DNA of 64,000 bases from Pedobacter sp. BS3 (GCF_008274585.1 NZ_VTRT01000003.1:372001-436000), one strand, 5' to 3'. Numbered from the stretch's first letter, positions 17,481-27,413 are shown. Translations and numbers: made by a program. Notes: generated from the letters alone by a model not told the origin.

Positions 17481-17568
17481 GGCCGGTATCCACTTCAATC
17501 AGGTTTATTCTGGCCGGGGCAGTGCTAAAAAAGACTTCCGGAGCTGCTGTGTTACCAGCAAATTAAAC
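17481..17568. repeat. Direct repeat copy 1 (GGCCGGTATCCACTTC ... AAATTAAAC)
   Basis: Shares with the block at 17874-17952 the words GGCCGG/GGTCGG-TATCCA, GCCGGGGCAGTGC, AAAAA-GACTTCCG, GCTGCTGTGTTACC and CAAATTAAAC, in the same order and orientation. Confidence 0.75.
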
Positions 17569-17649
17569 TTCGGAAGCCTGGGTTACCCTATTTGTCTACT
17601 ATATGAACAGATTTAACATTTTAAAAGATGAAAGAATACTAATTTCTTT

Positions 17650-17684
17650 TACCGCAGACAGCGTTTGGAACGCTGTCTGCGGTA
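17650..17684. repeat. REP-like perfect hairpin, 16-bp stem
   Basis: Arms TACCGCAGACAGCGTT and AACGCTGTCTGCGGTA are exact complements around the loop TGG. No T-tract follows. The GTT-NNN-AAC centre links it to the hairpin array at 22751-22877. Confidence 0.85.
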
Positions 17685-17691
17685 CTAATAT

Positions 17692-17877
17692 AACCTGAGT
17701 TCGATTATTATTTAGTTGATTATTAGCAGATTACTTCACTCTAATGCTCACTTCCAACACTTTCCCGAAATCTCGGGACAATGACGCACCTTTTTTCGTC
17801 ATTGCGAGGACGATAGGACGAAGCAATCTCTGTTAAACCTGTTTTGAGCAGGATTATTAATCGAACTCAATATAGGT
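17692..17877. mobile_element. MITE-like composite repeat, copy A
   Basis: Starts AACCTGAGTTCGATTA and ends TAATCGAACTCAATATAGGT, so its ends are inverted repeats. The interior has TCGTCATTGCGAGGACGATA followed by GGACGAAGCAATCTC. The reverse complement of this element aligns with 35877-35980. No coding capacity is seen, which fits a non-autonomous miniature element. Confidence 0.6.
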
Positions 17878-17952
17878 CGGCATCCATTTACTTTTGCCGG
17901 GGCAGTGCATAAAAATGGCTTCCGAAGTTGCTGTGTTACCAACAAATTAAAC
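17874..17952. repeat. Direct repeat copy 2
   Basis: Second copy of the 17481-17568 block, about 393 bp downstream, with scattered substitutions. Confidence 0.75.
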
Positions 17953-18006
17953 AGTAAAAATCAGTCAATCACAACCGAACTTGAACGGCTGATCTTACTC
18001 TCTTCA

Positions 18007-19440
18007 TCAGCATACCTGTACTGTTTCCATACCTAATAAACGGCCTAACTTCTGTATACGCGACGCGATATGCCCTACTCCTACAGCACAGTGATGTGCC
18101 GGCCCGTGAACATTCCAGTTATTTACAAAACTCCGGGCTCCAATCGGGAAGCGATAACGGCTGTTGGTATTACCGATCTGCAAAATAGGCCCTGCAACCG
18201 ATTCTCCTTCGGCCATTAAAAGCATCAGCTTACCGTTAGCCTGCTGCACTACCGACAGCAACGTTACGGGGCCATTTTTCACCGACATTTCTACCGACAG
18301 CCCCCGGCCAACCTTACCATGATATACATACAGCGGTCGTACCTTGGTTTTGCCTTCGGCAATGGCAATGTGTCCCGGCCCGTCATGCCCCATCAAAACA
18401 ATATCATCCTGGTAATCCATGGCGTAATATTCGGTAAACGAACCTCCTACACCAAAGCTGTCCATAATTTTCATGGCCTGGGCGTTTTTGATTTCATATT
18501 CGCCGGCCACCGGTATTCCCCTTGCTGTTAACAGGGAATTTCCCAGAATAATGGAGCTGATGGTATCCTCGTTGTCAAAATTTCCCGTTCCTTTATAATA
18601 ATAAGCCATTGAGCCGAGCTGATGCCGTTCTACCAGGGCATCCAACGCCACCGATGTCCGTGCTGCACGTGCCAGCTCTTCGACAGCACAATCCGGCTGA
18701 ACATCAAACACCTCGTTAAAATAATCAACCCGTTCTTTAATAGCGGCATCACTAACCTGCTTTCTCAGGTCGGCAAGCTCATCAACTTCAATAATTTCAA
18801 TATGGCCGCCAAAATGAGCGTACTGCTGGGTCAGGTCAGAATAAATATCCAGCATGCCGCTGTAATAATGTCCCATACATCCCATACGGTTATGGAACAT
18901 GGTATTAGCCACCCGTGCAGCTTCAATCCATTCCTTTACCTCGTTCCAGCAAAGCTCATCGTGATGAAGCATCCCGGTTATCTGATGAAAAGTAATGCCT
19001 GTACGGTTAAATACATTGGCAATCTCAGGAACGGGACAAGCCGAACAATACGCCAGCCACTCACCGGTCATTTTAGTACGATCGGTCATCCGGTTAAATG
19101 CATCGTAATCAATGGCAGCCTCCGGCGAAAGGTTGAGGATAATTACGGGTACCTTTGCCCGCTGAACAACCGGCAGCACCGTTGACGAAAGCGCATAGGT
19201 AGTAACGTGCAGGAAAATAATGTCCACATCTTCCTGCCTGAACCGGTGTCCCGCTTCAAAAGCCTTTTCGGGCGTATCAATGAGCCCCAGGTTAACAACC
19301 TGCGGGTGAATGCCGGCTAATTTCCGGTGCACTTCCGAAAGGTAGCCCTCCAATCGTTGTTTTAATCCATCGAACTGTTCCCAGTAGGCATCTAACCCGA
19401 TGCCAAAAAGGCCTATTTTTAACGTATTGTTGTTCTGCAT
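18007..19440 (-). CDS. L-fucose/L-arabinose isomerase-family protein
   Basis: From the ATG at 19438-19440 the protein has 477 residues. The frame extends 15 codons upstream, but the N-terminal TLKIGLFGIGLDAYWEQF segment fits a family start directly after this Met. The fold is that of AraA/FucI ketol isomerases: an N-terminal Rossmann-like region (DVDIIFLHVTTYALSSTVLP, KVPVIILNLSPE), a middle domain, and a C-terminal part with conserved His and Glu residues (LMGHDGPGHIAIAEG, FVNNWNVHGPAHHCAVGVGH). Sugar specificity is unknown. It is monocistronic, between the repeat spacer and the PIG-L operon. Confidence 0.82.
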   Translation of the reverse strand: MQNNNTLKIGLFGIGLDAYWEQFDGLKQRLEGYLSEVHRKLAGIHPQVVNLGLIDTPEKAFEAGHRFRQEDVDIIFLHVTTYALSSTVLPVVQRAKVPVIILNLSPEAAIDYDAFNRMTDRTKMTGEWLAYCSACPVPEIANVFNRTGITFHQITGMLHHDELCWNEVKEWIEAARVANTMFHNRMGCMGHYYSGMLDIYSDLTQQYAHFGGHIEIIEVDELADLRKQVSDAAIKERVDYFNEVFDVQPDCAVEELARAARTSVALDALVERHQLGSMAYYYKGTGNFDNEDTISSIILGNSLLTARGIPVAGEYEIKNAQAMKIMDSFGVGGSFTEYYAMDYQDDIVLMGHDGPGHIAIAEGKTKVRPLYVYHGKVGRGLSVEMSVKNGPVTLLSVVQQANGKLMLLMAEGESVAGPILQIGNTNSRYRFPIGARSFVNNWNVHGPAHHCAVGVGHIASRIQKLGRLLGMETVQVC

Positions 19441-19735
19441 AAGAATAAAGTTAAGATCTAAAATTGAACGAATCGAAATCCCCACTTACCCGGGTAACTC
19501 GGAATCAAAATACTTTCCAACACACGCCCCGTGTAGTTAAGCTTAGTTTATAATTCGTAATTCCAAAGATAAGTTGCCAACCGGCGTATTTGTAATAGGT
19601 ATTATGATGAAAGCCTTATCGTTTCTGATATAAATAGCTTCTCCTTATAAAATCATTGCAAAACGGTTGCAAGCCAAACATCCCCGACCATTGTATGTTA
19701 CATTAACGAAAAAAGTTTTTCCTCTGCTCCTGCCG

Positions 19736-20374
19736 ATGAAGCATCCGTTAAAAACAGTAGCCGTTATCATCGCCCATCCGGATGACGAGACCTTGTGGGC
19801 CGGAGGATTACTGCTAAGCCACCCGGAATGGCACAAATACATAGCCTGTCTTTGCCGGAAAAACGATGCAGACCGTGCACCCAGATTTCAGCAGGTATTG
19901 AAGCAATTGAATGCACAAGGCATTATGGGCAATTTAGATGATGGCCCCGAACAGGTTCCGCTGGCCGAAGATGTAGTGGAACAGGCCATATTGCAGCTCT
20001 TACCACAGCGCCGGTTCGATTTGGTGATCTCGCATAACCCGAACGGTGAATATACCCGGCATTTGCGTCACGAGGAGATCAGCAGGGCAGTAATTAAATT
20101 ATGGCACGCAGGTAAGATCATTACCAATGAGCTCTGGACATTTGCCTACGAGGATGGCGGGCGCCAGTATTATCCCCGGCCGGTTAAAACTGCCGATCTG
20201 TATATACCGCTCACTTACAAAGACTGGCAACATAAATATCATATCATGACAAAAACTTACGGATTTCAGGAAGACGGCTGGGAGGCAAGGACATGCCCGC
20301 AGGCTGAAGCGTTCTGGCAATTTACCAGTTCTGGCCAGGCGGTAAGCTGGCTTAATCAGGGAGGGCGCCCATGA
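19736..20374 (+). CDS. PIG-L/LmbE-family deacetylase
   Basis: The ATG at 19736 gives 212 residues and places the metal-site motif AHPDDE at residues 13-18, as usual; an upstream TTG would add 23 residues of no recognised type. Further family features are LVISHNPNGEYTRHLRHEEIS, with the second zinc histidines, and a Trp-rich C-terminus. PIG-L proteins remove N-acetyl groups from GlcNAc-type sugars or related substrates (MshB, BshB, PIG-L). The stop codon overlaps the next gene by ATGA, so it is translationally coupled to the glycosyltransferase. The substrate is unknown. Confidence 0.85.
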   Translation: MKHPLKTVAVIIAHPDDETLWAGGLLLSHPEWHKYIACLCRKNDADRAPRFQQVLKQLNAQGIMGNLDDGPEQVPLAEDVVEQAILQLLPQRRFDLVISHNPNGEYTRHLRHEEISRAVIKLWHAGKIITNELWTFAYEDGGRQYYPRPVKTADLYIPLTYKDWQHKYHIMTKTYGFQEDGWEARTCPQAEAFWQFTSSGQAVSWLNQGGRP

Positions 20375-21513
20375 AAGTGTTGTTATTGTATGATTACCCG
20401 CCGTCGCCCAGCGGCCTGGCAACCCAGGGCGACCTGCTACGCAGGGGATTAACAGAAATGGGCATCGAAGCTCATGCGGCGCATCTTGAGTCTGCCCAGG
20501 AGAAAGAATGGTATTACCGCTGGTTTGCACCCGATGTAGTGGTTGGCGTTGGTTACTGGGGCTACACACCACACCTCATCCTGCATCCGCAGCAACATGG
20601 AGCACAACCTGTTCCCTGGCTGGTTGCCAACGGGTACATCGCCCGGTACCAGGATGTTCTGAACAGGCTTCCGCTGATACTGGTAACCTCGCACTGGGTA
20701 AAAGAAATGTACGTACGCGATGGCATTAAAGGCGATAATATTGAAGTGTTGCCTGTGGGATGCGATACAGATGCGTTCCGGCCATTCGTTAACGATGAGC
20801 CTAAAGTAACCGCCATTCGCCAGATGCTGGGCATTTCGCCGGATGAATTGCTGATACTGACCGTTGGTGGCGATGCCGCATCCAAAGGTGCCCGTGAAGT
20901 GATGCAGGCGCTGGCTGCCATTGACGGACAGGTACCTGCCTGGAAATATGTATGCAAGGTGTGGCCGCAGGAACGTACCCGGATACAAAACCTGGCGGAT
21001 ATGGAACTGGCCAAAGAATTGGGCATCGAGAAAAACATTATGTATGCTACCGATATTGTTTCGCGTAATTTTATACCTTACCTGCTGGGCGCCTGCGATA
21101 TTTACGCAGGGCCGTCACGGCTGGAAGGATTTGGGATGCTGCAAGTGGAAGCCGGAGCATGCGAAAAACCTGTTATCGGCATTAACGCCATGGGCATGCT
21201 TGATACGCTGAAAAACGGCGAAACCGCTTTGCTGGCCGGTGTAGCCGAGAAAATAGTGGTGAGCCAGGTACAGATACAGGATGAGCTTGACCTGAATATA
21301 TCACGAACAATAACCTTTAACGAACCCCGGACGGTAGATTACCGGGCAAGCGTGCAGGAGATAGCCACCCACCTGCTGGAGCTGATGAACAAGCCGCAGT
21401 TACGGCAGCAATTAGGCAAAGCCGCCCGCGAACATGTTATACAACATTTCGATTACCGGGTGGTGGCCCGGAAATTTGTGGATATTATTAACCGACGCCT
21501 GGGGATTACATAA
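20371..21513 (+). CDS. Glycosyltransferase family 4 (GT-B)
   Basis: A 380-residue soluble glycosyltransferase. It starts MKVLLLYDYPPSPSGLATQG, a GT-B N-terminal motif, has VLPVGCDTDAFRPF, a LILTVGGDAASKGAREVMQA segment opening the second Rossmann domain, and the donor-binding GPSRLEGFGMLQVEAGACEKPVIG, whose Glu residues fit the E-x7-E motif of GT4. A PIG-L gene overlaps upstream and a glycosidase gene follows 10 nt after the stop. It does not resemble BshA at its start, so bacillithiol synthesis is not supported. Confidence 0.88.
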   Translation: MKVLLLYDYPPSPSGLATQGDLLRRGLTEMGIEAHAAHLESAQEKEWYYRWFAPDVVVGVGYWGYTPHLILHPQQHGAQPVPWLVANGYIARYQDVLNRLPLILVTSHWVKEMYVRDGIKGDNIEVLPVGCDTDAFRPFVNDEPKVTAIRQMLGISPDELLILTVGGDAASKGAREVMQALAAIDGQVPAWKYVCKVWPQERTRIQNLADMELAKELGIEKNIMYATDIVSRNFIPYLLGACDIYAGPSRLEGFGMLQVEAGACEKPVIGINAMGMLDTLKNGETALLAGVAEKIVVSQVQIQDELDLNISRTITFNEPRTVDYRASVQEIATHLLELMNKPQLRQQLGKAAREHVIQHFDYRVVARKFVDIINRRLGIT

Positions 21514-21523
21514 ACAATATGGT

Positions 21524-22693
21524 ATGCAAACTGAAAACTGGCAGGAAATAGAACAGGCAAAAAAGGCGGCGCTGGATGTATTGATCTACAATGCACGGGG
21601 CCCGTTTCATGGCCTTCCGCGAACAGCCGGCTGGGGATACCCGGAACCTTACACCCGCGATCTGTTATTTTCTATCCTGGGTATCGGCGTTTCGGGTAAC
21701 CAGCAATTACTGAAAAGCATCAGGAAAGTGCTGGAAACCCTGGCCAAAAATCAATCTAACAAAGGGCATATTCCCTCTCTGGTACACGATAGCGAAGACC
21801 GCGGCGCCAGCGATACCACGCCTTTGTTTTTACTGGGAACCGGCATTTTCAGGAAAATAAGCGGTGAGCCGGATTTCCTGGACAATGCCGTACAAAAAGC
21901 ACTGACCTGGATGGAATACCAAAGCCCGTCGGATTGTTACCTGGTTGCCCAGCAACCTACCAGCGACTGGCGGGATGAACAATGGGTTATCGGCTATGGG
22001 TTGTTTGTTAATACATTAACGTACAGCTATCTCCGGCTTTTCGGACAGCATGAACGGGCCAGCGCTTTTAAGCGGGAAATGGATCGTTTTACCATTACCG
22101 GTGGAGTGCAGCATCATCATGTTCATGAAGGACTGGTTGTAAAACATAAGCCATATTATGCTTTTTGGTCGTATAAGGTGTATAGCAATGAGCGCTTTGA
22201 CCTGCTGGGAAACAGCCTGGCTATTCTCTCTGGGTTGGCCTCACCGACACGGGCAGCCGAAATGGTTACCTGGATCGAAGAAGAATGTAAGCACCTGCAA
22301 CAATGCGGTGATCTGGCGGTAAACCTTCCTCCTAATTTCTTTCCGTACACTCAACCTACAGATCCCGACTGGATTTCGCGTTACGCGGATTTTAATAATC
22401 CCGGCGATTACCATAACGGCGGCATCTGGCCTTTTATCTGCGGATTTTATATAGCTGCCTTAGTAGCCGCCAAACGTTATAAGCTGGCCCGTGAAAAACT
22501 GTACGAGCTCACCCAATTGGTTAAACAGTCACAAAACCCGGATCTGCAATACGGCTTTAACGAGTGGCACAAAGCCCAGACCGGTAAGGTTATGGGCCAG
22601 GACTGGCAAACATGGTCGGCCGCCTTGTACCTGTACGCCGCAACCTGTGTGCAGGAAAACCGCACACCTTTTTTTGATGAGATACGGGGATAA
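21524..22693 (+). CDS. Six-hairpin glycosidase (GH100/GH63-like)
   Basis: The ATG at 21524 gives 389 residues; the frame is open upstream inside the glycosyltransferase gene, but the family-like sequence starts after this Met. It has TAGWGYPEPYTRDLLFSILG with acidic residues near a Trp-Arg-Asp cluster, GHIPSLVHDSEDRGASDTTP, DWRDEQWVIGYGL, YHNGGIWPFICGFYIAAL, and GFNEWHKAQTG followed by WSAALYLYA, as in (alpha/alpha)6-barrel invertases and debranching enzymes. It has no signal peptide, so it is cytoplasmic. Third gene of the PIG-L/GT4 operon; substrate unknown. Confidence 0.75.
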   Translation: MQTENWQEIEQAKKAALDVLIYNARGPFHGLPRTAGWGYPEPYTRDLLFSILGIGVSGNQQLLKSIRKVLETLAKNQSNKGHIPSLVHDSEDRGASDTTPLFLLGTGIFRKISGEPDFLDNAVQKALTWMEYQSPSDCYLVAQQPTSDWRDEQWVIGYGLFVNTLTYSYLRLFGQHERASAFKREMDRFTITGGVQHHHVHEGLVVKHKPYYAFWSYKVYSNERFDLLGNSLAILSGLASPTRAAEMVTWIEEECKHLQQCGDLAVNLPPNFFPYTQPTDPDWISRYADFNNPGDYHNGGIWPFICGFYIAALVAAKRYKLAREKLYELTQLVKQSQNPDLQYGFNEWHKAQTGKVMGQDWQTWSAALYLYAATCVQENRTPFFDEIRG

Positions 22694-23089
22694 CCTGACC
22701 GATCACAAACTTATTACTTTAACGTGAGTTCGGGTTAAGGCGCAGGCTCGTCCCGATTTGCAATCGGGATGCCATAAAACGGCGTTTGCAACGCCGCACT
22801 GTTGCTTAAAACAAGCAAAGGCAGCTATTATCGGCGTTACAAACGCCGGAGATTTATGCACTCGTTTTGCAAACGAGCGCAAACAGGTTTATGGATAAGA
22901 TGATTTATGAATTACGATTTTAGATTTACGAGTAACAAACAACAATTTTGTTCGACTGTCACGTCTCATATCTAAAATCTCACATCTCAATACTCAAAAT
23001 CAGGTAAATAGTTCTTGACGAACGTACACTAAACACCGAATATCATTATCTTTACCTAAAAAAAGTTAAACCATCCTTATTACCATATT
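22694..23089. other. Spacer with a four-hairpin array and word repeats
   Basis: The first 190 bases hold four consecutive hairpins (22751-22877). From about 22905 to 23000 there are ATTACGATTTTAGATTTACG and CATCTCAATACTC-type words. No gene is visible. Confidence 0.75.
22751..22877. repeat. Array of four short hairpins with TT-NNN-AA centres
   Basis: Hairpins: TCCCGATT-TGC-AATCGGGA (22751-22769), CGGCGTT-TGC-AACGCCG (22780-22796), CGGCGTT-ACA-AACGCCG (22832-22848) and CTCGTTT-TGC-AAACGAG (22861-22877). All stems are perfect, 7-8 bp, with 3-nt loops. Confidence 0.85.
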
Positions 23090-25459
23090 ATGAAGACCAA
23101 ACAGCTTTTATATGCTGTAGTATTGTTATTATTTCATATTAGCGCTGCCTTTGGTACTTCATCCAAAACTGTTATTCCCGTTGCTAAAAACGGAACAATA
23201 GACCTCCGGCACGAATCATTTACTCAACCGATCCCGCTTGACGGCGAATGGAAATTTTACTGGCGCCAGTTGATCAATCCGCAAGACTCCTTGCCGGGCG
23301 AAAGCGAAAAAGTTCAGTTTCCGTCTACCTGGAATGGCTTTATATTTAACCATACCGGCCGGCCGGCTATGGGTTATGCAACCTATACACTTATCGTATT
23401 GTTACCTCGCAAAAGGGAGAAATTACAATTAGCCATGCCCGAGGTTTACTGCGCCTATAACCTGTTTATGAACGGTAGGCTGGTAGCAGCAAATGGCCGC
23501 GTAAGCACTAATAAAAAAGATTTTATTCCCTATTGGGAGTATAAAGCTGTGGGTATACCCAGAAACACAGACACGCTTCGGTTTGTATTACAGATCGCAA
23601 ACTTTGTGCACAGCAAAGGCGGTATCAAAAAATCCATATATCTGGGTTTAAAAAATGATATTGAACTGGGCAGACGGCAAAAAGAAGCCATTGACTGGTT
23701 ATTGTGCGGCTGTTTATTTATGGGCGGCCTGTTCTTCCTGGGGCTGTACCTGTTTGGCAGCCGCGATAAAGCCATCCTGCTTTTCTCACTATATTCCATT
23801 ATATACAGCTACCGTATAGTGGGTATTGACAATTATGTGCTGCATACGGCATTCCCCGGAATTGACTGGTATATCACAGTACGGCTGGAATACATCACGC
23901 TGTTTCTGGGCATTGGTTTGTTTGGTATTTACACCCGTTATCTGTTTGATAAAGACGTCAATAAGCTTTTTATAAAAGTTATTACAGCAATATGCTTTAC
24001 ATTCGCATTAGCCTCATTACTACTGCCACCATTATATTTTACCCAACTGGTCAATCCGTTTCTGGTGGTCATGCTGATTTGCCTGATATACATTCCATAC
24101 GTCTATATACAGGCGTATAAAAGGCGGCGTCCCGGCTCGGTATATACACTGATCAGTTCGCTTGCGCTGATGTTCGTATTCGCTATTTCATTGTTCCATT
24201 ACTGGGGGCTTATTCCGCAGCTACAATTACTTAGCTTCGCCGGCTATGTCAGCTTTTTCTTTTTACAGTCGCTGGTATTATCGCACCGGGTTTCATTTGT
24301 CCTCAAACAAGCTAAACAGCAGGCAGAACAGGGGTTAACAGCCAAAAGCGAATTTTTAAGCACCATGAGCCACGAGATCAGAACACCGCTGAACTCGGTA
24401 ATCGGCATGAGTCATTTACTGCTGAAAAACAACCCGCGTGAAGACCAGGTTGAGCAACTGAACGTGATGCTGTTCTCGGCAAACAATCTGCTGGCTATTG
24501 TGAATGACATCCTGGACTACACAAAAATTGAGGAGGGAAAAATTTCGTTCGAGCAGATTGAAATGGATGTTACTGCCATTACCCGGAACATTATTTCGGG
24601 CCTGCAAAACTATGCCGACGATAAGAACATTGCCCTGAAGCTTTCTATTGATAAGGCCTTACAAAATAAGGTATACGGAGATCCAACCCGTTTATCGCAG
24701 GTAATTACCAACCTGGTGCACAATGCCATTAAATTTACACAGGCAGGGTATGTAGAAGTACAGATCGGCGTACAATCACAGACCGATAAAGCCATTACGC
24801 TGCAAATCCAGGTAAAAGATACCGGCATTGGCATATCCAAGGAAAAGCAAAAGATCATTTTTGAGCGTTTTACCCAGGCCGATTCTTCTACCTCAAGAGG
24901 TTTTGGAGGTACCGGCCTCGGACTGGCCATCTGTAAAAAGATACTGGAGCTTCAAAATTCATCATTACAACTGGTAAGCGAAGAAGGCAAAGGTTCTACC
25001 TTTTACTTTGTGCAAACCTTCGAAAAAAGCAGCCGGATAATAGAACAGCAGAGATCGGCAAACAAAGTACCGGCCGAAGATGACAAACCCCTAACCGGCA
25101 TCCATATTTTACTGGTTGAGGATAACCAGATGAATATCATGGTGGCGCAAACGTTTCTGAAACGCTGGGGTGCCAGTATTGATGTTGCCGTAAACGGGCT
25201 CGAAGCGCTGAATAAGCTCGATGTTTCAAAGCATAAGCTGGTATTGCTGGATCTGCACATGCCCGTAATGGATGGCTACGAAGCAGCAACAAGAATGCGT
25301 GCCAATGGCGTTACCATTCCAATTATTGCCCTTACTGCCATTCTTCCCAAAGAAATAGAAGACAAAGTAAAACAAACCGGCATCGACGATATGGTCATCA
25401 AGCCATTTTTACCCGATGAACTGTACAGGAAAGTGCTGCATTATGTTTTTAGGACATAA
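23090..25459 (+). CDS. Hybrid sensor histidine kinase/response regulator, 7TMR-DISM type
   Basis: The 789-residue protein has a signal peptide and an N-terminal extracellular carbohydrate-binding-like domain ([16 protein letters not shown], as in 7TMR-DISMED2). Seven membrane helices follow at about 205-400, then HisKA with [18 protein letters not shown] (phospho-accepting His about 428). The HATPase has an N box [18 protein letters not shown] and GGTGLGLAI. The C-terminal receiver domain begins [10 protein letters not shown] and has [12 protein letters not shown] with phospho-Asp about 721. It should sense an external ligand and pass phosphate internally to its receiver. No HPt or output regulator gene is adjacent. 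Confidence 0.94.
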   Translation: MKTKQLLYAVVLLLFHISAAFGTSSKTVIPVAKNGTIDLRHESFTQPIPLDGEWKFYWRQLINPQDSLPGESEKVQFPSTWNGFIFNHTGRPAMGYATYTLIVLLPRKREKLQLAMPEVYCAYNLFMNGRLVAANGRVSTNKKDFIPYWEYKAVGIPRNTDTLRFVLQIANFVHSKGGIKKSIYLGLKNDIELGRRQKEAIDWLLCGCLFMGGLFFLGLYLFGSRDKAILLFSLYSIIYSYRIVGIDNYVLHTAFPGIDWYITVRLEYITLFLGIGLFGIYTRYLFDKDVNKLFIKVITAICFTFALASLLLPPLYFTQLVNPFLVVMLICLIYIPYVYIQAYKRRRPGSVYTLISSLALMFVFAISLFHYWGLIPQLQLLSFAGYVSFFFLQSLVLSHRVSFVLKQAKQQAEQGLTAKSEFLSTMSHEIRTPLNSVIGMSHLLLKNNPREDQVEQLNVMLFSANNLLAIVNDILDYTKIEEGKISFEQIEMDVTAITRNIISGLQNYADDKNIALKLSIDKALQNKVYGDPTRLSQVITNLVHNAIKFTQAGYVEVQIGVQSQTDKAITLQIQVKDTGIGISKEKQKIIFERFTQADSSTSRGFGGTGLGLAICKKILELQNSSLQLVSEEGKGSTFYFVQTFEKSSRIIEQQRSANKVPAEDDKPLTGIHILLVEDNQMNIMVAQTFLKRWGASIDVAVNGLEALNKLDVSKHKLVLLDLHMPVMDGYEAATRMRANGVTIPIIALTAILPKEIEDKVKQTGIDDMVIKPFLPDELYRKVLHYVFRT

Positions 25460-25460
25460 A

Positions 25461-25660
25461 GATGTGAGACGTGAGATTTTAGATGTGAGATTGTGAAATT
25501 CGTGACACCTTCTCTGATTATGTGAGCCACGTAAAACTTATAACGTAAAACCTACAACGTAAAACTTATAACGTAAAACCTACAACCTACAACCTGCTTC
25601 GCTTCCAGTCTTTTCCGACGTCCGGACTATATGCCATGAACCATGAACTATAAGCCATCT
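25461..25660. repeat. Dense word-repeat spacer
   Basis: GATGTGAGACGTGAGATTTT words, then repeated CGTAAAACTTATAACGTAAA / CCTACAAC words, then GGACTATATGCCATGAACC and ATGAACTATAAGCC. It combines three phrase types seen separately elsewhere. Confidence 0.7.
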
Positions 25661-25664
25661 TCTT

Positions 25665-27293
25665 TCACTTTTCCTCAAAAACCGGGTAACGGTAATCAAC
25701 CGGCGGATTAAACGTTTCTTTAATAATTCGCGGCGATACCCAACGCAATAAATTGATCATTGAACCGGCCTTATCATTTGTACCCGATGCCCTTGCTCCG
25801 CCAAAAGGCTGCTGGCCTACAACAGCGCCTGTACATTTATCATTGATATAAAAATTCCCGGCGGCATTTTTCAGTATTGAGCAGGCCTGCTCAATAACAT
25901 GACGATCTGTAGCGATAATAGCCCCGGTCAAAGCGTAAACAGAAGTTTTATCTGCCAATTTAAGAGTCTCCTCATAGCTATCATCAGCATAAACAAATAC
26001 CGTTAAGATTGGGCCGAACAGCTCCTCCTTCATGGTAAAATACTGCGGATCGGTAGTTTCTATAATGGTTGGCTCAATAAAATAGCCGCCCGACTTATCG
26101 TGACCGCCACCGGCAATAATAGTTGCTTCCACATCGTTTTCTGCCTGTTTAATTACATTCACCAGCTTATCAAAAGCATTTTCATCGATCACCGCATTTA
26201 CAAAGTTGCTGAAATCTTCTACCGGGCCGGTGGTAATGGAAGCCAGATCTTCCAGCAGCTCCTTTTTTAATGAGGGCCAGACAGAAGCGGCCACATACAG
26301 CCTGGAAGCTGCCGAGCATTTTTGCCCCTGGTATTCAAAAGCGCCACGAACAATAGCCGCAGCAGCTACCTGGACATCGGCAGAATGATGTACAATGATA
26401 AAGTCTTTCCCGCCGGTTTCGCCTACAATACGCGGGTAGCTTTTATAGTTTTGGATATTAGCGCCAATAGTTTTCCATATTTGCTGGAAAACACCGGTAG
26501 AACCGGTAAAATGTATACCGGCAAAATCCGGATGGCTAAAAATCACTTCGCCCGCTACAGGGCCGGGCACATATATCAAGTTAATAACGCCATCGGGCAA
26601 ACCGACTGCTTTGAGCACTTTCATAATAACGTGTGCCGAGTAAATTTGCGCATGCGATGGTTTCCAGACCACCACGTTGCCCATCATAGCTGCCGATGTG
26701 GGCAAATTACCCGCAATGGCTGTAAAATTGAACGGCGTAAGGGCAAACACAAAACCTTCCAGCGGCCGTTGCTCTGCCCTGTTCCAGGTGCCCTTGGCCG
26801 AAATGGGCTGCTGCGCATAAATCTCCGCCATATATTTTACGTTGAACCGCAAAAAATCAACCAGCTCGCAGGCCGAATCAATTTCTGCCTGGTAAGCATT
26901 TTTAGACTGCCCCAGCATGGTAGCCGCATTAATTTCGTAACGGTATGGCCCGGCAATCAGATCGGCAGCCTTTAAAAATATAGCGGCACGTTGTTCCCAG
27001 GGTAATTGCTCCCAGTTCGGTTTAGCCGCTAATGCGGCATGAATAGCGTTGGTAACATCTGCGTCTGTTCCCTGGTGATAATAACCCAGGATATGCTGAT
27101 GATTGTGCGGTGGCCTGATGGCTACTTTTTGTCCTGTTCTCACTTCTCCGGCACCAATATACATCGGTATATCCGCCTGGGTCTCGTAAGCCTTATTGAG
27201 CGCCTGCTTCAGCAGCAAGCGCTCTGTACTTCCTGCACCATATTGCAATACCGGCTCGTTTACCGGCTCCGGAACATTAAAAAAACCGTTCAT
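25665..27293 (-). CDS. pruA: L-glutamate gamma-semialdehyde (1-pyrroline-5-carboxylate) dehydrogenase
   Basis: This 542-residue aldehyde dehydrogenase oxidises glutamate semialdehyde to glutamate with NAD, the second step of proline catabolism. It shows FALTPFNFTAIAGNLP, NVVVWKPSH, the nucleotide-loop FTGSTGVF, the general-base region IVGETGGKDFIIVH, the nucleophile region YQGQKCSAASRLYV with the catalytic Cys, FGPILTVFVY, and the C-terminal GQQPFGGARASGTNDKAG. Length matches the monofunctional Bacteroidota and eukaryotic P5CDH group. No proline dehydrogenase gene is in the window. Confidence 0.95.
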   Translation of the reverse strand: MNGFFNVPEPVNEPVLQYGAGSTERLLLKQALNKAYETQADIPMYIGAGEVRTGQKVAIRPPHNHQHILGYYHQGTDADVTNAIHAALAAKPNWEQLPWEQRAAIFLKAADLIAGPYRYEINAATMLGQSKNAYQAEIDSACELVDFLRFNVKYMAEIYAQQPISAKGTWNRAEQRPLEGFVFALTPFNFTAIAGNLPTSAAMMGNVVVWKPSHAQIYSAHVIMKVLKAVGLPDGVINLIYVPGPVAGEVIFSHPDFAGIHFTGSTGVFQQIWKTIGANIQNYKSYPRIVGETGGKDFIIVHHSADVQVAAAAIVRGAFEYQGQKCSAASRLYVAASVWPSLKKELLEDLASITTGPVEDFSNFVNAVIDENAFDKLVNVIKQAENDVEATIIAGGGHDKSGGYFIEPTIIETTDPQYFTMKEELFGPILTVFVYADDSYEETLKLADKTSVYALTGAIIATDRHVIEQACSILKNAAGNFYINDKCTGAVVGQQPFGGARASGTNDKAGSMINLLRWVSPRIIKETFNPPVDYRYPVFEEK

Positions 27294-27413
27294 TACGTTA
27301 TTTATTAGTTTAAAACTGATATTACCACAGTTTCAACACACCCCGACGAAACAAAAGAATATAAATAACACGCAGAACGGGCATTTTGTGTTCGTATCAG
27401 GTATGCAAAAAAT

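Larger units (their letters stand above)
17373..18006. other. Repeat-rich spacer without genes
   Basis: These 634 bases contain two copies of a roughly 80-bp direct repeat (17481 and 17874), a 16-bp perfect hairpin at 17650-17684 and a MITE-like composite element at 17692-17877 between them. No protein-coding signal was recognised. Confidence 0.7.

Noticed and set aside
20371-21513. Bacillithiol glycosyltransferase BshA
   Set aside because: PIG-L plus GT4 suggested it, but the N-terminal sequence lacks the BshA pattern and no BshC is nearby.
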